64,000 nt of DNA from Filomicrobium sp. (lineage in GTDB: Bacteria > Pseudomonadota > Alphaproteobacteria > Rhizobiales > Hyphomicrobiaceae), in the NCBI GenBank assembly GCA_017792465.1, contig CP051234.1, positions 4,248,501 through 4,312,500 of the forward strand. The letters run 5' to 3'. The notes below the pieces were generated by a model that was not told where the DNA came from, searched no databases, and was given only the letters and a program-made list of their open reading frames with translations. Shown here in pieces: positions 10,939 through 20,443 of the stretch. Every line of letters starts with the position of its first letter. Position 1 is the first letter of the stretch. Made by a program: the position numbers and the translations under genes.

Positions 10939-11882
10939 TGGCGAATGGGCCTGAGAGTGGCGATGGGCAGACCGGATCTTCAGAAGAGCCCCGGTGCGGA
11001 TTTGTTGCGATTATCGGTGCGCCGAATGCGGGCAAGTCGACGCTCGTCAATGCGCTTGTCGGCACCAAGGTGACGATTGTTTGCCATAAGGTGCAAACCA
11101 CGCGCATGCCAGTTCGCGGCATTGCGATCGAAGGTGCAAGCCAACTCGTTTTTATTGATACCCCAGGCATCTTCGCGCCGCGCCGTCGGCTTGACAGAGC
11201 GATGGTGGAGTCGGCCTGGTCGGGGGCGGAGGACGGCGATGTCATTGCCCTGATTGTCGATGCGGCCAAGGGCATCGATGACAATGTCTCGCGCATTCTT
11301 TCGAAATTGAAAGGCGTCCGCTCGCGTCTCGTTTTGTTGCTGAACAAGGTCGACAAGGTTCGCGACAAGGAACAGCTCTTGAAGCTGACGCAGGCCCTGA
11401 CTGCCGAAATCGATTTCGAGCGGGTCTTCATGATTTCGGCGCTCAACTCGAACGGTGTCGCGGACTTCAAGTCGTATCTGGCCTCCGCAGTGCCGGTGGG
11501 GCCGTGGCACTATCCTGAAGAGGATGTGTCGGATATCCCGATGCGCGTGCTGGCGGCCGAAATCACGCGGGAGCGCATTTTTCATCTGCTGCATGACGAG
11601 TTGCCCTACTCGATCAGCGTTGAGACGACGGACTGGAAGCAGTTGCGCAACGGTTCTGTTCGCATCGAGCAGACGGTTTTTGTGGAACGAGACAGTCAGA
11701 AGAGCATTGTGCTTGGCAAAGGCGGCAAAACGATCAAGCAGGTTTCCAGCGAAGCACGCCAGGAGTTGCGCGGCATTCTCGAGCATGACGTGCATCTGTT
11801 TATCTTCGTCAAAGTCCGCGAAGGCTGGGGTGATGACCCCGAACGTTACCGGGAAATGGGCCTGAGCTTCCCAAAAGACTGA
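10938..11882 (+). CDS. era: GTPase Era
   Basis: 314 residues from the ATG at 10938 (a TTG one codon earlier is also open). Era is a GTPase that binds the 3' end of 16S rRNA during assembly of the small ribosomal subunit. G1 is GAPNAGKST at 27-35, G3 is DTPG at 74-77, G4 is NKVD at 136-139. The C-terminal KH RNA-binding domain is visible as SIVLGKGGKTIKQVSSEAR. The N-terminus has about 18 extra polar residues before the G domain, common in relatives. Confidence 0.96.
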   Translation: MANGPESGDGQTGSSEEPRCGFVAIIGAPNAGKSTLVNALVGTKVTIVCHKVQTTRMPVRGIAIEGASQLVFIDTPGIFAPRRRLDRAMVESAWSGAEDGDVIALIVDAAKGIDDNVSRILSKLKGVRSRLVLLLNKVDKVRDKEQLLKLTQALTAEIDFERVFMISALNSNGVADFKSYLASAVPVGPWHYPEEDVSDIPMRVLAAEITRERIFHLLHDELPYSISVETTDWKQLRNGSVRIEQTVFVERDSQKSIVLGKGGKTIKQVSSEARQELRGILEHDVHLFIFVKVREGWGDDPERYREMGLSFPKD

Positions 11883-11938
11883 TTGCTAGTCTAATATAGT
11901 GGACGAGGTTTGAGTTCGTCGTTCGGCCGGAGGTTTTG

Positions 11939-12304
11939 ATGCGAACCGGCTTAGGTTTGCTTGTAACAGTTGTTGTGTGGATATTTGGCGCCGCAGTCGG
12001 TGACAGGGCGGTTGGCGCTGTGAGAGTCTGCGGTCCGCATGTGACAAGCAAGGTTACCCGGTCAGAGCGTGAGTTTGTCGCCAAGAGAGCGGCGATCAAG
12101 GATTGGCTCGGTAAGGCGAAATCGGAACTTGTCAAACACCCCAGCTGGCGGTTGGCGAACCTTAGGGTCATCAAATGCGTTAGGTGGAAAGCTGGGTTCG
12201 AGTGTGTGGCTCATGGCGCGCCCTGCATCATCAAGCAGAAGGTGCCAAAGCGCAGGAAAGTTCCGAATAAGCGGGATCTGCAAGCTGCTCCTGAAGGTGT
12301 TTGA
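11939..12304 (+). CDS. Small hypothetical secreted protein
   Basis: 121 residues from an ATG at 11939 with GGAGG 6 bp upstream. The N-terminus is a signal-peptide-like hydrophobic stretch (GLLVTVVVWIFGAAVG). The mature part is basic and has four cysteines (RVCGPH, VIKCVRW, FECVAHG, APCIIK), which could pair as two disulfides. It lies between era and recO on the same strand; its stop falls just before the recO start region. I do not recognise a family, and most relatives have no gene here. Confidence 0.6.
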   Translation: MRTGLGLLVTVVVWIFGAAVGDRAVGAVRVCGPHVTSKVTRSEREFVAKRAAIKDWLGKAKSELVKHPSWRLANLRVIKCVRWKAGFECVAHGAPCIIKQKVPKRRKVPNKRDLQAAPEGV

Positions 12305-12351
12305 GGAGGCGGCGGAGCTCAAAAACTGAAGGTGCGAAATCGTCTGACGCC

Positions 12352-13089
12352 ATGGAGTGGAGTGATGAAGGCATCATCCTTTCGGTTCGTTCGCATGGCG
12401 AAACTTCGGCTATCGCGGAGGTCTTCACGCGCGAGCATGGCAGGCATCTGGGATTAGTGCGCGGAGGTCGGTCGCGGCAAATGCGGCCGGTCTTGCAGAT
12501 TGGCAACCAGGTCCACGTCAAATGGAATGGGCGCCTGTCCGAGCATTTAGGCAATTTTCGCTGCGAGCTTTTGAAAGGCATTGCGGCGGTTGCAATGGAA
12601 AGTTCGGGACGATTGTCGGCAATTTCGACGCTGTGTTCGCATTTGCGAGAATTGCCGGAGCGGGATACGCATGCCAATCTTTTCGAGATAACGATGTTTG
12701 TTTTGAGTTTTATCGATTCAGATGAGGTGTGGCCGGCATTAATGGTGCGATGGGAATTGGCACTTTTGGATGAAATGGGTTTTGGGCTTGATTTGACCCA
12801 ATGTGCGGCCTCCGGGAACAATGATGATCTGATTTACGTTTCTCCAAAGTCCGGCCGAGCGGTTTCTGCTTCGGCTGGTGAACCCTATGCCGACAGGCTT
12901 CTCGCATTACCGCAGTTTTTGGTAAAGGGGCGCGACGCGCATGTGCAATTGCGAGATGTGATTCAGGGTTTCGAATTGACCGGGTACTTTTTGGAGAAAC
13001 ATATGTATCAGTCCGGCAATAGGACACTGCCGGACTCGCGCTTCAGGTTGGTACATTGGATCACACAGCACGGCGCTCCAGGCGTATGA
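12352..13089 (+). CDS. recO: DNA repair protein RecO
   Basis: 245 residues from the ATG at 12352 (the frame stays open back to 12301). RecO anneals single-stranded DNA and, with RecR, loads RecA onto SSB-coated gaps. The N-terminal OB-fold begins MEWSDEGIILSVRSHGETSAIAEVF and continues HGRHLGLVRGGRSR, both family hallmarks. The usual zinc-site cysteines of RecO are largely missing: only one Cys is seen in the later region (LTQCAAS), as in some alphaproteobacterial RecO proteins. Follows era in the normal order, with one small gene interposed. Confidence 0.9.
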   Translation: MEWSDEGIILSVRSHGETSAIAEVFTREHGRHLGLVRGGRSRQMRPVLQIGNQVHVKWNGRLSEHLGNFRCELLKGIAAVAMESSGRLSAISTLCSHLRELPERDTHANLFEITMFVLSFIDSDEVWPALMVRWELALLDEMGFGLDLTQCAASGNNDDLIYVSPKSGRAVSASAGEPYADRLLALPQFLVKGRDAHVQLRDVIQGFELTGYFLEKHMYQSGNRTLPDSRFRLVHWITQHGAPGV

Positions 13090-13544
13090 TAATGCGTGGA
13101 TTTTGCGCTGATGCTCGCGTGTCGCCGATGGCAAGAACAATTCGAGGTTTTTACGGCCAAGTATGTTGAATAAATGGTCTGATATGTCTTGGAAGATATT
13201 GCTCTCGTGAGGTCTATGTGCTCATTATCAAGTCCTGGAGAGTTGGGGGCGATTTCTTCAGATAGATGAGCAAACTCTTTCGGGTTGTGGCAAACCGTCG
13301 CGCGTTTTTTCGGAATATTGTAATTGCGGTGCGGCCTTAGCAAATCTAACCCGATTGGTCCTTTGCCGATGTGATGGGAAACACGAATTGTCTAGGAACC
13401 TTAACGGCATGTAACGTGCTTTATGTTTGACCGTTTCGAGCATGACAGATATGTGACACACTTCCATCTGGTTCCACCCAACGATGCCGAGCACTTCTTT
13501 TAGAAATTTGAATGGCCGGCCCGCTACATGTCCGAGGAAAGTTA
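13090..13544. other. Intergenic, AT-richer, no gene seen
   Basis: About 455 bp between recO and the NYN gene. It is visibly richer in A and T than its surroundings. Short frames on both strands lack ribosome-binding sites and family likeness. It probably holds the promoter for the NYN gene. Confidence 0.4.
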
Positions 13545-14207
13545 ATGGCGGCTAAGAAAACTGAAATCGTTTATCCTGGCGAGCGCGTCGCTCTTTTTAT
13601 TGATGGTGCAAATTTATATGCAACGTCGAAGTCGCTCGGTTTCGATATTGACTATAAACGGCTTCTCGAATTCTTCCGAAAGCAAGGCCGTCTTGTCCGG
13701 GCGCTCTATTACACGGCGCTTGCTGAGGACCAGGAATATTCCTCGATCCGCCCGCTTATCGACTGGTTGGACTACAACGGTTATTCGATGGTGACCAAGC
13801 CGACGAAGGAGTTCACCGACTCCACCGGTCGCCGTAAGGTCAAAGGCAATATGGATATCGAACTGACGGTCGATGCCATGCGCCTGTGTGAGAACCTCGA
13901 TCACATCGTTCTATTTTCTGGCGATGGGGATTTCCGTTCGCTGGTCGCCGCTCTGCAGGAAAAAGGTCGTCGCGTCAGTGTGATTTCGACATTGCAGACG
14001 CAGCCGCCGATGGTCGCCGATGAGCTTCGTCGTCAGGCTGACCAGTTCATCGATTTGGCGGATCTTGAATTTGCCGTTTCGCGCGATGGTGGCCGCGCCG
14101 CTCCGGCTCCTCGTGAACGCGCCTCGCGCAGTTCCAGCAGCCGTTCGATTGCTGAGCCGGTTCCGTTCGACGAGGATGCGGACGATTACGTCGGCGAGGA
14201 CGATTGA
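13545..14207 (+). CDS. NYN domain (LabA/DUF88) protein
   Basis: 220 residues from the ATG at 13545, preceded by GAGGAAAG; an in-frame start at 13512 lacks such a site. The NYN fold is a PIN-like metal-dependent nuclease domain, probably acting on RNA. The acidic positions are kept: RVALFIDGANLY (Asp20), GNMDIELTVDAM (Asp104, Asp110) and LFSGDGDF (Asp127, Asp129). The C-terminus from about 185 is disordered: Ala/Arg/Ser-rich, then acidic. A member of the conserved alphaproteobacterial LabA-like group; the substrate is unknown. Confidence 0.85.
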   Translation: MAAKKTEIVYPGERVALFIDGANLYATSKSLGFDIDYKRLLEFFRKQGRLVRALYYTALAEDQEYSSIRPLIDWLDYNGYSMVTKPTKEFTDSTGRRKVKGNMDIELTVDAMRLCENLDHIVLFSGDGDFRSLVAALQEKGRRVSVISTLQTQPPMVADELRRQADQFIDLADLEFAVSRDGGRAAPAPRERASRSSSSRSIAEPVPFDEDADDYVGEDD

Positions 14208-14214
14208 TTTTCTG

Positions 14215-14250
14215 GCCCGGTGACGTGATCGCCGGGCATCCACCTTTTTT
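14215..14250 (+). terminator. Possible terminator after the NYN gene
   Basis: GCCCGG (14215-14220) pairs with CCGGGC (14232-14237); a run of six T follows at 14245-14250 but is 8 bp away from the stem, so strength is uncertain. Confidence 0.4.
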
Positions 14251-14261
14251 GGATCAGCATT

Positions 14262-14939
14262 TTGGCCTCTGCTCCGTCCGGCTCGGCGCGATCAGCTTCA
14301 CTTTCCGCTGAGCCGTCCGCGGACTGCAGTCTGTGCCCGCGGCTTGTCGCGTTTCGGGATCAAAACAGCGCCGAAGAGCCAGACTGGTTCAACGGGGCTG
14401 TGCCGTCTTTCGGGCCTGCCAATGCGCGGCTTTTAATTGTCGGTCTGGCGCCCGGTCGTGGCGGGGCGAATAAGACAGGCCGCCCGTTCACTGGCGATTA
14501 TGCCGGCGATCTCCTTTACGCGACACTTGGCGAATTCGGGTTTTCACGTGGCCGATATGCAGCGCGTCCAGACGACGGCCTCGAGCTCGTCGATTGCATG
14601 ATCACGAATGCCGTCAGGTGTGTGCCGCCGGCAAACAAACCGACCACGAGTGAAATCAAGCAGTGCCGGACGTTCCTGATAAACCGGATCCAACAGTTGC
14701 CCGAACTAAAAGTCATGTTGGCGCTGGGCCGGATTGCGCATGAGCAAACGTTGTCGGCGCTTGGCGAAAAACGTTCCGCGCATGTGTTCGGGCATGGCGC
14801 CCGCCATGAGCTGACCGGTGGGCTGGTGCTCTACGACAGCTATCATTGTTCGCGCTACAATACGAATACCGGCCGGTTGACGCCGGATATGTTCCGGGAC
14901 GTGTTTTCGATGATCCGCAAGATGCTCGATACCCAATAG
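14262..14939 (+). CDS. Family 5 uracil-DNA glycosylase
   Basis: 225 residues from a TTG at 14262; no ATG or GTG lies upstream of the conserved part. It excises uracil (and in this family also hypoxanthine and other deaminated bases) from DNA. Motif A is GLAPGRGGANKTGRPFTGD (61-79) and motif B is YDSYHCSRYNTNTGRL with His195, both typical of family 5 (UDGb). Four cysteines at about 22, 25, 120 and 135 are placed to hold the 4Fe-4S cluster of this group. The terminator-like hairpin just upstream implies its own promoter or read-through from the NYN gene. Confidence 0.88.
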   Translation: MASAPSGSARSASLSAEPSADCSLCPRLVAFRDQNSAEEPDWFNGAVPSFGPANARLLIVGLAPGRGGANKTGRPFTGDYAGDLLYATLGEFGFSRGRYAARPDDGLELVDCMITNAVRCVPPANKPTTSEIKQCRTFLINRIQQLPELKVMLALGRIAHEQTLSALGEKRSAHVFGHGARHELTGGLVLYDSYHCSRYNTNTGRLTPDMFRDVFSMIRKMLDTQ

Positions 14940-15020
14940 CGCATTCGTGTGATTTGGATATTGCAGTTCGACAAACCCATCATTAGTTTCGGTTCGGCTG
15001 GAAACTTCGGAACAACACGC

Positions 15021-15419
15021 ATGCCGGTAGAGATTGCACCAGAAAAAGTCGCTCACGTTATCATCAAGGCTCGGGAATTCGACGCGAAGACCGGGGCCTG
15101 GGATATGGAGAGCGACGACGATGAGGATGGTTCGGCCATCCTTGAGAATTTCGCCGACGATGCCGTCTATCAGGAGGCGGCTGGTTTCATCGACGCGCTG
15201 AACGACGATGAGCAAGTCAGTCTCGTCGCGATCGCCTGGATCGGGCGGGGCACGTACGAAGTCGACGAGCTGGAAGAGGCGCTGACGACGGCGCGCGATG
15301 AAGCGACCGGGTCGACGGCCGAATACCTTTTGGGAATTCCGTTGCTGGCCGACTACCTTGAAGAGGGCCTTGAGAAGCTCGGCTACGCGGTCGATGACAT
15401 CGAGAACGATCTTCGCTGA
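15021..15419 (+). CDS. DUF3775 protein
   Basis: 132 residues from MPVEIAPEKVAHVIIKAREF; the frame is open further upstream to 14949 but the extra residues look like non-coding sequence. The protein is very acidic and helical, with SDDDEDGSAILENFADD, a middle helix VSLVAIAWIGRGTYE, and a C-terminal LLGIPLLADYLEEGLEKLGY, the DUF3775 pattern known in alphaproteobacteria. Function unknown. It converges with smpB. Confidence 0.75.
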   Translation: MPVEIAPEKVAHVIIKAREFDAKTGAWDMESDDDEDGSAILENFADDAVYQEAAGFIDALNDDEQVSLVAIAWIGRGTYEVDELEEALTTARDEATGSTAEYLLGIPLLADYLEEGLEKLGYAVDDIENDLR

Positions 15420-15454
15420 CGGTTCAGCCGACCGCAGATGAGGCGGTCGAGCCG
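15420..15454. terminator. Imperfect hairpin between convergent genes
   Basis: GACCGC (15430-15435) pairs with GCGGTC (15443-15448), extended outward by CGG/CCG after an internal bulge. It lies between the stops of the DUF3775 gene and smpB and may end both; only TTGCTGTTT follows. Confidence 0.4.
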
Positions 15455-15465
15455 GTTGCTGTTTA

Positions 15466-15942
15466 TCAGCCCTTCTCGCGCATCAATCTTGCTTTCTGCC
15501 GGTTCCAGTCGCGCTTAGCTTCGTCGGCGCGTTTGTCGTGGAGCTTCTTGCCCTCTGCCAAAGCCAGCTTGAGTTTGGCCAGTCCGCGGCTGTTGAAATA
15601 GAGCTGCAGCGGGACAATCGTCATGCCTTGGCGATCTTTTGCAATCGCGAGCTTATGGATTTCGCGAGCGTGCATCAGCAGGCGGCGTTTGCGCCGCGGT
15701 TCGTGCTGGAAGAAATTTCCCGCGCCTTTGTATTCTGGGATGTAGGCGTTGATCAGCCAGATGCCGCCATCCTCGATCGAGGCATAGCTTTCGGCGATAT
15801 TGGCCTGGCCCGTGCGCAACGATTTGACTTCGGTGCCGGTCAAAGAGATTCCGGCCTCGAAGGTGTCGTCGATTGAAAATTCGTGGCGGGCCTTGCGGTT
15901 TTCTGCAACGAGCTTGCGGCCGCCATCTGTTTTGGCTGCCAT
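15466..15942 (-). CDS. smpB: SsrA-binding protein SmpB
   Basis: 158 residues. SmpB binds tmRNA and brings it to stalled ribosomes for trans-translation. Family sequence is clear: [40 protein letters not shown], and [18 protein letters not shown], followed by KLLM-type RNA-binding residues and a basic tail ([18 protein letters not shown]). The tmRNA gene itself is not in this window. dapA lies upstream on the same strand about 100 bp away, the common dapA-smpB order. Confidence 0.96.
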   Translation of the reverse strand: MAAKTDGGRKLVAENRKARHEFSIDDTFEAGISLTGTEVKSLRTGQANIAESYASIEDGGIWLINAYIPEYKGAGNFFQHEPRRKRRLLMHAREIHKLAIAKDRQGMTIVPLQLYFNSRGLAKLKLALAEGKKLHDKRADEAKRDWNRQKARLMREKG

Positions 15943-16043
15943 GGTTAGCCGATGCCTTCACAAAATGGGTTTCGTCGATGTCAGGCAGTCCGGCGGAAAG
16001 CGCATCAACTGCGCTCGGCCGGACCGCCCGTATCATTCAATTT

Positions 16044-16934
16044 TCATTCTGCCGCGCGTGCGGAAATCAATCCGGTTTTGATCATCGCGCCTTCGACGGC
16101 TTTCTTGGTCGAGTCGCTGATCGGAACGAGCGGCAGGCGGGCGTCAGGTTCACAGAACCCGAGGCGCCAGAGTGCATATTTAGCGGGCGACGGGTTCGTT
16201 TCAAGGAACAGGGTTTCGTGTAGCGGCAGCAACTGATCCTGCAGCTTGAGCGCCTGGGTGTAGTCGCCGGCCAGACAGGCGTTCTGGAATTCGGCGCACA
16301 GGCGCGGCGCGACGTTGGATGTCACCGAAATGCAGCCGTGTCCGCCATGAGCCATGAAGCCAAGAGCGGTTGCGTCTTCGCCCGAGAGCTGAATGAAGTC
16401 CGGCCCCATCGCGGCGCGCTGCTGGGAGACACGGGCGAGGTTGGCTGTCGCGTCCTTGACGCCGGCAATGTTCTTCAGCTCGTAAAGACGCGTCATGGTT
16501 GCGACGCTCATATCGATCACCGAACGGCCGGGAATATTATAGATGATAATCGGGATGCCGACGGCGTCGTTGACTGCCTTGTAGTGCTGGTAGAGGCCTT
16601 CCTGCGTTGGCTTATTGTAGTACGGCGTCACAACGAGCAGGCCGCTTGCGCCGGCCTTTTCAGCGTGCTTGGCGAAGTCGACAGCTTCGCTTGTCGAATT
16701 GGAGCCTGCGCCGGCGATGACAGGAACGCGGCCGTTTGCGGCCTTGATCGTCAGTTCGACAACGCTTTTGTGCTCTTCGTGGGTCAGCGTTGGGCTTTCG
16801 CCGGTCGTGCCCACCGGCACCAGGCCGTGTGTCCCTTCGCTGATCTGCCAGTCGACGAGACGCGCATAGGCTTCTTCATCAACCGCGTCATCGCGAAAAG
16901 GCGTGATCAGAGCTGTATATGACCCCTTAAACAT
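16044..16934 (-). CDS. dapA: 4-hydroxy-tetrahydrodipicolinate synthase
   Basis: 296 residues. DapA condenses pyruvate with aspartate semialdehyde, the first step specific to lysine and diaminopimelate synthesis. Catalytic features are intact: GTTGESPTL (42-50), the Tyr132 of [10 protein letters not shown], and the Schiff-base Lys160 in [11 protein letters not shown]. Length is normal for the family. Divergent from the transglycosylase gene, with about 390 bp between the two start codons. Confidence 0.95.
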   Translation of the reverse strand: MFKGSYTALITPFRDDAVDEEAYARLVDWQISEGTHGLVPVGTTGESPTLTHEEHKSVVELTIKAANGRVPVIAGAGSNSTSEAVDFAKHAEKAGASGLLVVTPYYNKPTQEGLYQHYKAVNDAVGIPIIIYNIPGRSVIDMSVATMTRLYELKNIAGVKDATANLARVSQQRAAMGPDFIQLSGEDATALGFMAHGGHGCISVTSNVAPRLCAEFQNACLAGDYTQALKLQDQLLPLHETLFLETNPSPAKYALWRLGFCEPDARLPLVPISDSTKKAVEGAMIKTGLISARAAE

Positions 16935-17321
16935 CGGGTAGCGTTCCTTCCTTGGCCGGGTGTTGCCGGCAGCGTCATCGAAGCCGCAGTCTTATAGTCT
17001 GCGCCGTTCACCATTTCTGTGACACGTTTTCCTGCTCTTGAAAGCATCTGACGTGTATTTGTGCGATATTCGGCAGGCGTGTCACGTGGTCGCTTTGAAA
17101 GATCCCCAACCTGGTTCCTTCGCGGCCAGCGAGCCCCTCCTGCCCAATCCTTGTTGCAACGCAAAAGCGTTGATAGGCTCCGCGCGCATCGCCGTAGTCA
17201 GCGCCCGGCCTTGAAAAGCGGGCATTTGCTGTCGTTGCGGGGCGGAACTTGCGCAGACATTAGGCGTTTCGCGGGGGCCTCGCAAGCGAGGCGCGTCCGG
17301 CCGGCCGGGAGGGGCTCAGTC

Positions 17322-19331
17322 ATGAGGAATGAACCGATTTTCGAGGGTTTCCAATCCATGCGGAGATTTTCGCTGTCCGCCTGCGGGTCGTTGATCGCGT
17401 GCTGCGTGGCATTTTCTGCACCGGTATCTGCACAAAAGGCGCCCGCGCCGCCAGGGGTCAATCCGCAACGGGATGTCGAGGCGATCAAGGCTGCGCTGCG
17501 CAAAAAAGGCGTGCGGCAGGTGCCTGAGGCGACCTCGGAAGAGGAAAAGCGCTTCTACCGCGATATGGATAAGGCAATCGCACCGGTTCGGGCGACGCCG
17601 GTCAGTGTCGCGGATGCCGAGCGGCTTTTGAATATCAAGAAGGCGGTTGCGAAAAAGGACTACATTCACGCGATCGAGCAGCGGTCGGCGCTGACCGATA
17701 AGCTTGCCAAAAAGCTTGCGACCTGGATGGTGCTAAGAACCGGCGAGGGCAGCCTTGAGGACTATCGCCGGTTTCTCGATGAAAATCCGGATTGGCCCAA
17801 TCGCTGGCTGCTGACGGAGCATCTGGAAGAGCGCCTTCTGACGAAGAACGATGCGCAATTGACGCTGGCGACCTTCAAGACGATCGAGCCCAACTCAGGG
17901 CTCGGCAGAGCCGTGCTGGCGATGGCGCTTCACGCGACCGGCAAAACGAAAAAAGCCAAAGAGCTTGCCAGCGCTGCGTGGCGCAAGGGCGATATTCCGA
18001 AGAAGTTCCGCAAAACCGTTCAGGAGCGCATCGGCAAATTCGTCGACGCATCTGACAAGGCCTTCGATAGTGCTGGCAAACCTGCGGATGCAAAGTGGGG
18101 CAAGACCAGAAGCCGCGCCTACGATGCCATGAAGAAAAAGCACTTCAAGAAAGCCTATGACATCGTCGGTGGGATCAAAGGGCTGAGCGTCAATCCGGCC
18201 AAGGATCAAGCCTTCCTGAAGGGCTGGCTGTCGCTGCGCTATTTGGGCGACAGCAAGGGTGCGATCGCGCATTTCAAGACCATGCATAAAATGGCCGATG
18301 GGCCGTTGAGCCGGTCGAAGTCCGCTTATTGGCTGGGCCGCGCTTATGAGGCAGCGGGGAATGCTGCTGAGGCGAAGAAGTTCTACAAAGAGGCCTATTC
18401 GGAACAGATCGATACCTTCCACGCGCACTTGGCGCGTCACAAGGTTGGCGGACGGGCGCTCGATATAGAGATCAAGCCTCCGACGCGGCCGACACCGGAA
18501 CAGATTGCAGACTTTCAAGCGCTCGATGCGGCAAAGGCGGTCGTGATTGCCGACAAAGCTGGGCTGGGGCGATCGATCACTCGGCCGTTTCTTGCCAACC
18601 TGGGTAATATCTATGAGGTCAAGTCCGATGGCGAGGGCGAGGTCGCTCTAGCGGCGCATCTGGCCAAGGAACTTGGCGATGCACAGCAATCGTTGCGGAT
18701 TGCGAAGTCGGCCATCGCGCGGGGGATGAACCTCATCTACTACGGCTACCCGCTGCACGCGTTTCCCGATTACAAGCCGTTGCGCAAGCCCCCTGAGACG
18801 GCGTTCTTGCTGGCGGTGGCGCGACAAGAGAGCGAGTTCAATTCCTCGATCATTTCCAGTGCCGGAGCCAGAGGCATTTTGCAGGTCATGCCGATTACGG
18901 CGCGTCATGTTTGTCGCGACTACAAGATCAAGTGCGACATCGGGCGGTTGTTGATCGATGAGTCCTACAACACCAAGATTTCTTCGGCTTATATTGCTGA
19001 CAGGATGGCCGAATTCGACGGCTCGTATGTTCTGGGAATTGCGGGGTATAACGCGGGTCCGGGTCGGGCGCGTCAGTGGATCCGGCAGTTCGGCGATCCG
19101 CGCGATGGGCGGATTGACGAGGTCGATTGGATCGAGCGCATGCCGTATCGCGAGACGCGGAAGTATGTTGCTAAGGTGCTCTCGAACATACAGATGTACC
19201 GGGCGCGTCTGGGTGAAAAGACGCCCTTGCGGTTGCAAGATGATCTGGAGCGGGCGAAACGGACGAAGAAGGCTGCCGCAAAGCGTTATGCGCCAGGTTC
19301 GAAGTGGCTGAAACTGAGTTCGGGAAGGTAG
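17322..19331 (+). CDS. Soluble lytic murein transglycosylase
   Basis: 669 residues from the ATG at 17322, which has GGAGGGG 7 bp upstream; an inner ATG at 17358 (MRRFSLSACGSLIACC) gives a cleaner signal peptide and is a real alternative. The enzyme cleaves the MurNAc-GlcNAc bond of peptidoglycan in the periplasm. The long middle part is an alpha-helical superhelix. The C-terminal catalytic domain shows the Glu of ARQESEFNSSIISSAGARG, then ILQVMPITARHV and IAGYNAGPGRARQW, the Slt family motifs. The tail is basic. Sits alone between dapA and a hydrolase gene. Confidence 0.92.
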   Translation: MRNEPIFEGFQSMRRFSLSACGSLIACCVAFSAPVSAQKAPAPPGVNPQRDVEAIKAALRKKGVRQVPEATSEEEKRFYRDMDKAIAPVRATPVSVADAERLLNIKKAVAKKDYIHAIEQRSALTDKLAKKLATWMVLRTGEGSLEDYRRFLDENPDWPNRWLLTEHLEERLLTKNDAQLTLATFKTIEPNSGLGRAVLAMALHATGKTKKAKELASAAWRKGDIPKKFRKTVQERIGKFVDASDKAFDSAGKPADAKWGKTRSRAYDAMKKKHFKKAYDIVGGIKGLSVNPAKDQAFLKGWLSLRYLGDSKGAIAHFKTMHKMADGPLSRSKSAYWLGRAYEAAGNAAEAKKFYKEAYSEQIDTFHAHLARHKVGGRALDIEIKPPTRPTPEQIADFQALDAAKAVVIADKAGLGRSITRPFLANLGNIYEVKSDGEGEVALAAHLAKELGDAQQSLRIAKSAIARGMNLIYYGYPLHAFPDYKPLRKPPETAFLLAVARQESEFNSSIISSAGARGILQVMPITARHVCRDYKIKCDIGRLLIDESYNTKISSAYIADRMAEFDGSYVLGIAGYNAGPGRARQWIRQFGDPRDGRIDEVDWIERMPYRETRKYVAKVLSNIQMYRARLGEKTPLRLQDDLERAKRTKKAAAKRYAPGSKWLKLSSGR

Positions 19332-19382
19332 ACTGGGCGCAATCGATTCGAAGTTGAGGCCATAAAATAGAGGACGGAACTG

Positions 19383-20282
19383 ATGGCGGCAGGTGATACG
19401 TTCCAGGAATTGAGCTTTCGCGTCAGGGACGGGTTGCGCCTCTATGGCCGCCGGTATCCGGTTCCTGGTTCGCGGCGGACGCCGGTTCTTTGCTTGGCTG
19501 GGCTCACCCGCAATAGCCGCGATTTTCATGATGTGGCGCAGTATCTCTCAAGCGGGCCGCGGGCGCGCGAAGTCTATACGCTCGACTATCGAGGCCGCGG
19601 CAAATCCGATTGGGATCGGAACTGGAAGAACTATGCGGTTCCGATCGAAGCGGCCGATGTCATCGACTATCTGACCTATGCGGGGCTTAAGGAAGTGGCG
19701 GTCATCGGGACGTCGCGCGGCGGTCTGGTGACGATGATCATGGCTGCGATGCAACCCTCGTCGATCAAGCTTGCCATCATGAATGACATTGGTCCGGTGA
19801 TTGAGCGGGACGGTTTGATGCGGATTGCGAGTTACGTCGGTCGCGTGCCGCTACCGCGAGACTGGCAGGAAGCGACAACCATCGCGCGCGATGTCAACAA
19901 ACGCAGCTTCCCTGGTGTCGACGACGAGACCTGGGGCGAGGTTGCGCGGCAGTGGTACAATGAAAAACGCGGAAAGCCGGCTCCGGGCTATGACCCAAGC
20001 CTGAAGAATGCACTGTCGGTACTCGATGGGCCGGTGCCTGAGCTTTGGCCGCAATTCGAGGCGCTGGCGAAAGTCCCGCTCTTGGTTCTGCGCGGTGAGA
20101 ATTCCGACATTCTTTCGCAGGCCACCGTCGATTTGATGGCCGAGCGGCATGCCGGTCTGGAGCAGTTCACGGTTCCCAAGCAAGGGCACGCGCCACTGAT
20201 GAAAGATTTGCCGACGCAGGAGGCGATCGCCACGTTCATAGCGCGCGCTGATGAAGAAGCGTGCGTCCTTGCAGCTGAATAA
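19383..20282 (+). CDS. Alpha/beta hydrolase
   Basis: 299 residues, about 50 bp after the transglycosylase gene. The catalytic triad is visible: Ser111 in the nucleophile elbow VIGTSRGGL, Asp241 in LVLRGENSDIL and His268 in KQGHAPLM. An oxyanion-type LCLAGLTRNSRDFHDVAQ and DYRGRGKSDWD precede them, typical of the lipase/esterase-like branch. No signal peptide, so cytoplasmic. The substrate cannot be inferred. A strong terminator shared with the convergent neighbour follows. Confidence 0.85.
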   Translation: MAAGDTFQELSFRVRDGLRLYGRRYPVPGSRRTPVLCLAGLTRNSRDFHDVAQYLSSGPRAREVYTLDYRGRGKSDWDRNWKNYAVPIEAADVIDYLTYAGLKEVAVIGTSRGGLVTMIMAAMQPSSIKLAIMNDIGPVIERDGLMRIASYVGRVPLPRDWQEATTIARDVNKRSFPGVDDETWGEVARQWYNEKRGKPAPGYDPSLKNALSVLDGPVPELWPQFEALAKVPLLVLRGENSDILSQATVDLMAERHAGLEQFTVPKQGHAPLMKDLPTQEAIATFIARADEEACVLAAE

Positions 20283-20322
20283 GCTGGAGCAGCTGGGCTT
20301 CAGCCCAAAAGACGAGAGAAAG

Positions 20323-20361
20323 AAAACCCCTCGGAGGCTGTGTGCCACGAGGGGTTTTTTT
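20323..20361. terminator. Bidirectional terminator
   Basis: AAAACCCCTCG (about 20323-20333) pairs with CGAGGGGTTTT (20349 on) and runs into seven T; the A run on the other side gives T on the minus strand. It separates the convergent hydrolase and helix-hairpin-helix genes. Confidence 0.85.
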
Positions 20362-20443
20362 GACGATGATCGTCGGGTCGCCGGGTCGAAGAATAAAAGC
20401 CCGGGCAAGCCTTGCGGGTGTCGGTTTGAAAGCGAACCCGGTT

